Assembly (NCBI GenBank): GCA_035270785.1
Contig: DATESN010000051.1
Span: 1-21,923, forward strand
Length of the DNA stretch: 21,923 nucleotides
Direction: 5' to 3'
Source of the DNA: DATESN01 sp035270785
GTDB taxonomy: Bacteria > Bacillota > Clostridia > Lachnospirales > Lachnospiraceae
Shown one piece after another: positions 21,146-21,923 of the stretch (within the stretch, counting starts at the first letter, position 1; every line of letters begins with the position of its first letter). The notes beneath the pieces are model-generated. The model made no database searches, was not told the origin of the DNA, and worked only from the letters and a program-made list of their open reading frames with translations. The position numbers were made by a program, and so were the translations under genes.

Positions 21146-21838
21146 ATGAAAGCACAAGAAGTAAAAGCTATATTACTACTAAGTACTGTATCGGCATCAC
21201 TGTTATTGTCAGCTTGTTCTAAGAACGAACCAGTTATCGAACCAGTGGGCATTGAAGCAGTATCAGAGAATACAGTATCGGATAACCTAGTTGATGACGT
21301 AAATTCAACAATTAGTGGTGCATCTGTCGAGGAAGAGGTAGTAGATATGACCCTAGACAACTCCTTTGAAGGAACCTATTTTGCTCTTGAGGACATATCG
21401 GTTTACAAGGATGCAGATACTACTTCAGAAGTGGTTGGAACATTGACAAAGGATGCAGAAGTAATAATCGTGGGTATGGATAAAGAAACGGGTATGTTCA
21501 AGGTTCAACTGGAGAATAAGGGCTTCGGATTTGCTGATAGTTCACTATTTGACACAGTGTTGGGTGGTTTGCAGGACGCAGATACAATAACCGATTCCAC
21601 TGAGACCACCGATGCAACTTTAAGTACTGATGGTTTTACACCAGAGGAGATTCAAGCAATAAATGATGCCATAGCAAACGGCACAGGCACTGGAACAAGC
21701 TCTAGTCCAGATGTTCAATGGGCGATAGATGCAGGCGCAACCGTAACTAGTGACGGTGTAGACACCTCAGTTCCATCTACTCCAATGTCTGAGGTAGATG
21801 TATCTGATTCAACAATAGGCGAAGTAAATATAAACTAG
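21146..21838 (+). CDS. Secreted lipoprotein with SH3-like domain and acidic Thr/Ser-rich tail
   Basis: The 230 residues start with a lipoprotein signal (MKAQEVKAILLLS, lipobox LSAC, Cys24). A low-complexity acidic spacer (about 25-70) precedes a bacterial SH3-like domain (about 76-137): ISVYKDADTTSEVVGTL, then AEVIIVG, FKVQLENKGFGFADSSLF. The tail (140-230) is Asp/Thr/Ser/Gly-rich with repeated DxTxxT-like segments, as in surface spacers. It is probably anchored to the outer face of the membrane and may bind cell wall. AGGAGG lies about 9 bases before the ATG. It is a single gene ending in a good terminator. Its precise role is unknown. Confidence 0.85.
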   Translation: MKAQEVKAILLLSTVSASLLLSACSKNEPVIEPVGIEAVSENTVSDNLVDDVNSTISGASVEEEVVDMTLDNSFEGTYFALEDISVYKDADTTSEVVGTLTKDAEVIIVGMDKETGMFKVQLENKGFGFADSSLFDTVLGGLQDADTITDSTETTDATLSTDGFTPEEIQAINDAIANGTGTGTSSSPDVQWAIDAGATVTSDGVDTSVPSTPMSEVDVSDSTIGEVNIN

Positions 21839-21852
21839 TATATATCATTACT

Positions 21853-21887
21853 TAAGACTTCCTACTAATTTAGGAGGTCTTATTTTT
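21853..21887 (+). terminator. Rho-independent terminator after the SH3-like lipoprotein gene
   Basis: TAAGACTTCCTA (21853-21864) pairs with TAGGAGGTCTTA (21871-21882) with one G-U pair and a 6-base loop, followed by TTTTT. Nothing identifiable follows to the window end. Confidence 0.92.
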
Positions 21888-21923
21888 ATGTCAATGCTTC
21901 TTACGAAACTTACAATCTAACTT

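Overview
The window looks like a chromosomal segment of a low-GC, spore-forming Firmicute, most like a Lachnospiraceae (Lachnoclostridium-type) clostridium. This rests on the AT-rich composition, the AGGAGG-type ribosome binding sites, the gene families present (murI next to a DUF1934 gene, ispE next to a FadR-type GntR gene, a LytTR-DUF3021 pair) and a spoIIID remnant behind a sigma-E-like promoter. The taxonomic call is an inference.

Left part (1-3350, mostly minus strand). An M-box magnesium riboswitch enters from the left edge and must serve a gene outside the window. Upstream of it lies the ferrous iron uptake operon feoA-feoB. Its promoter carries a palindrome just downstream of the -10 box, as expected for a metal-responsive repressor. 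A conserved-looking protein of unknown function follows, with its own terminator.

Housekeeping part (3400-7500). On the plus strand lie ispE (isoprenoid precursor synthesis), a GntR/FCD regulator, a small membrane-anchored protein whose ribosome binding site lies in a hairpin, murI (D-glutamate for cell wall) and a DUF1934 protein. The DUF1934 gene is bracketed by two slippage products: a four-copy 16-bp array over the end of murI, and a 40-bp duplication over its own stop codon. A two-way terminator separates it from a minus-strand membrane-anchored protein of unknown function.

Envelope part (7500-14000). A cardiolipin synthase and an FKBP/trigger-factor-like lipoprotein face a minus-strand operon of a PLP-dependent Cys/Met-metabolism enzyme, dapF and a MurE-type ligase. 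The operon has a textbook sigma-A promoter (TTGACA, 17 bp, TATAAT). MurE has an altered DNxR motif (DNSR), so its amino-acid substrate deserves a check.

Signalling part (14100-18180). A repeat-rich intergenic region precedes a four-TM protein with a degenerate GGDEF domain (DESTF). An ABC-2 exporter (ATPase and permease) is followed by a stand-alone LytTR regulator and a DUF3021 membrane protein. A 10-bp phased TTAGT repeat lies directly in front of the LytTR gene.

Accessory part (18180-21923). A truncated, frameshifted spoIIID with its promoter and ribosome binding site marks a boundary. Beyond it are an orphan D12-class adenine methyltransferase, apparently leaderless, about 1.3 kb without a credible ORF, and a secreted SH3-like lipoprotein with its own terminator. 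Whether this is simple gene decay or the left end of an element that interrupts a sporulation gene cannot be settled here.
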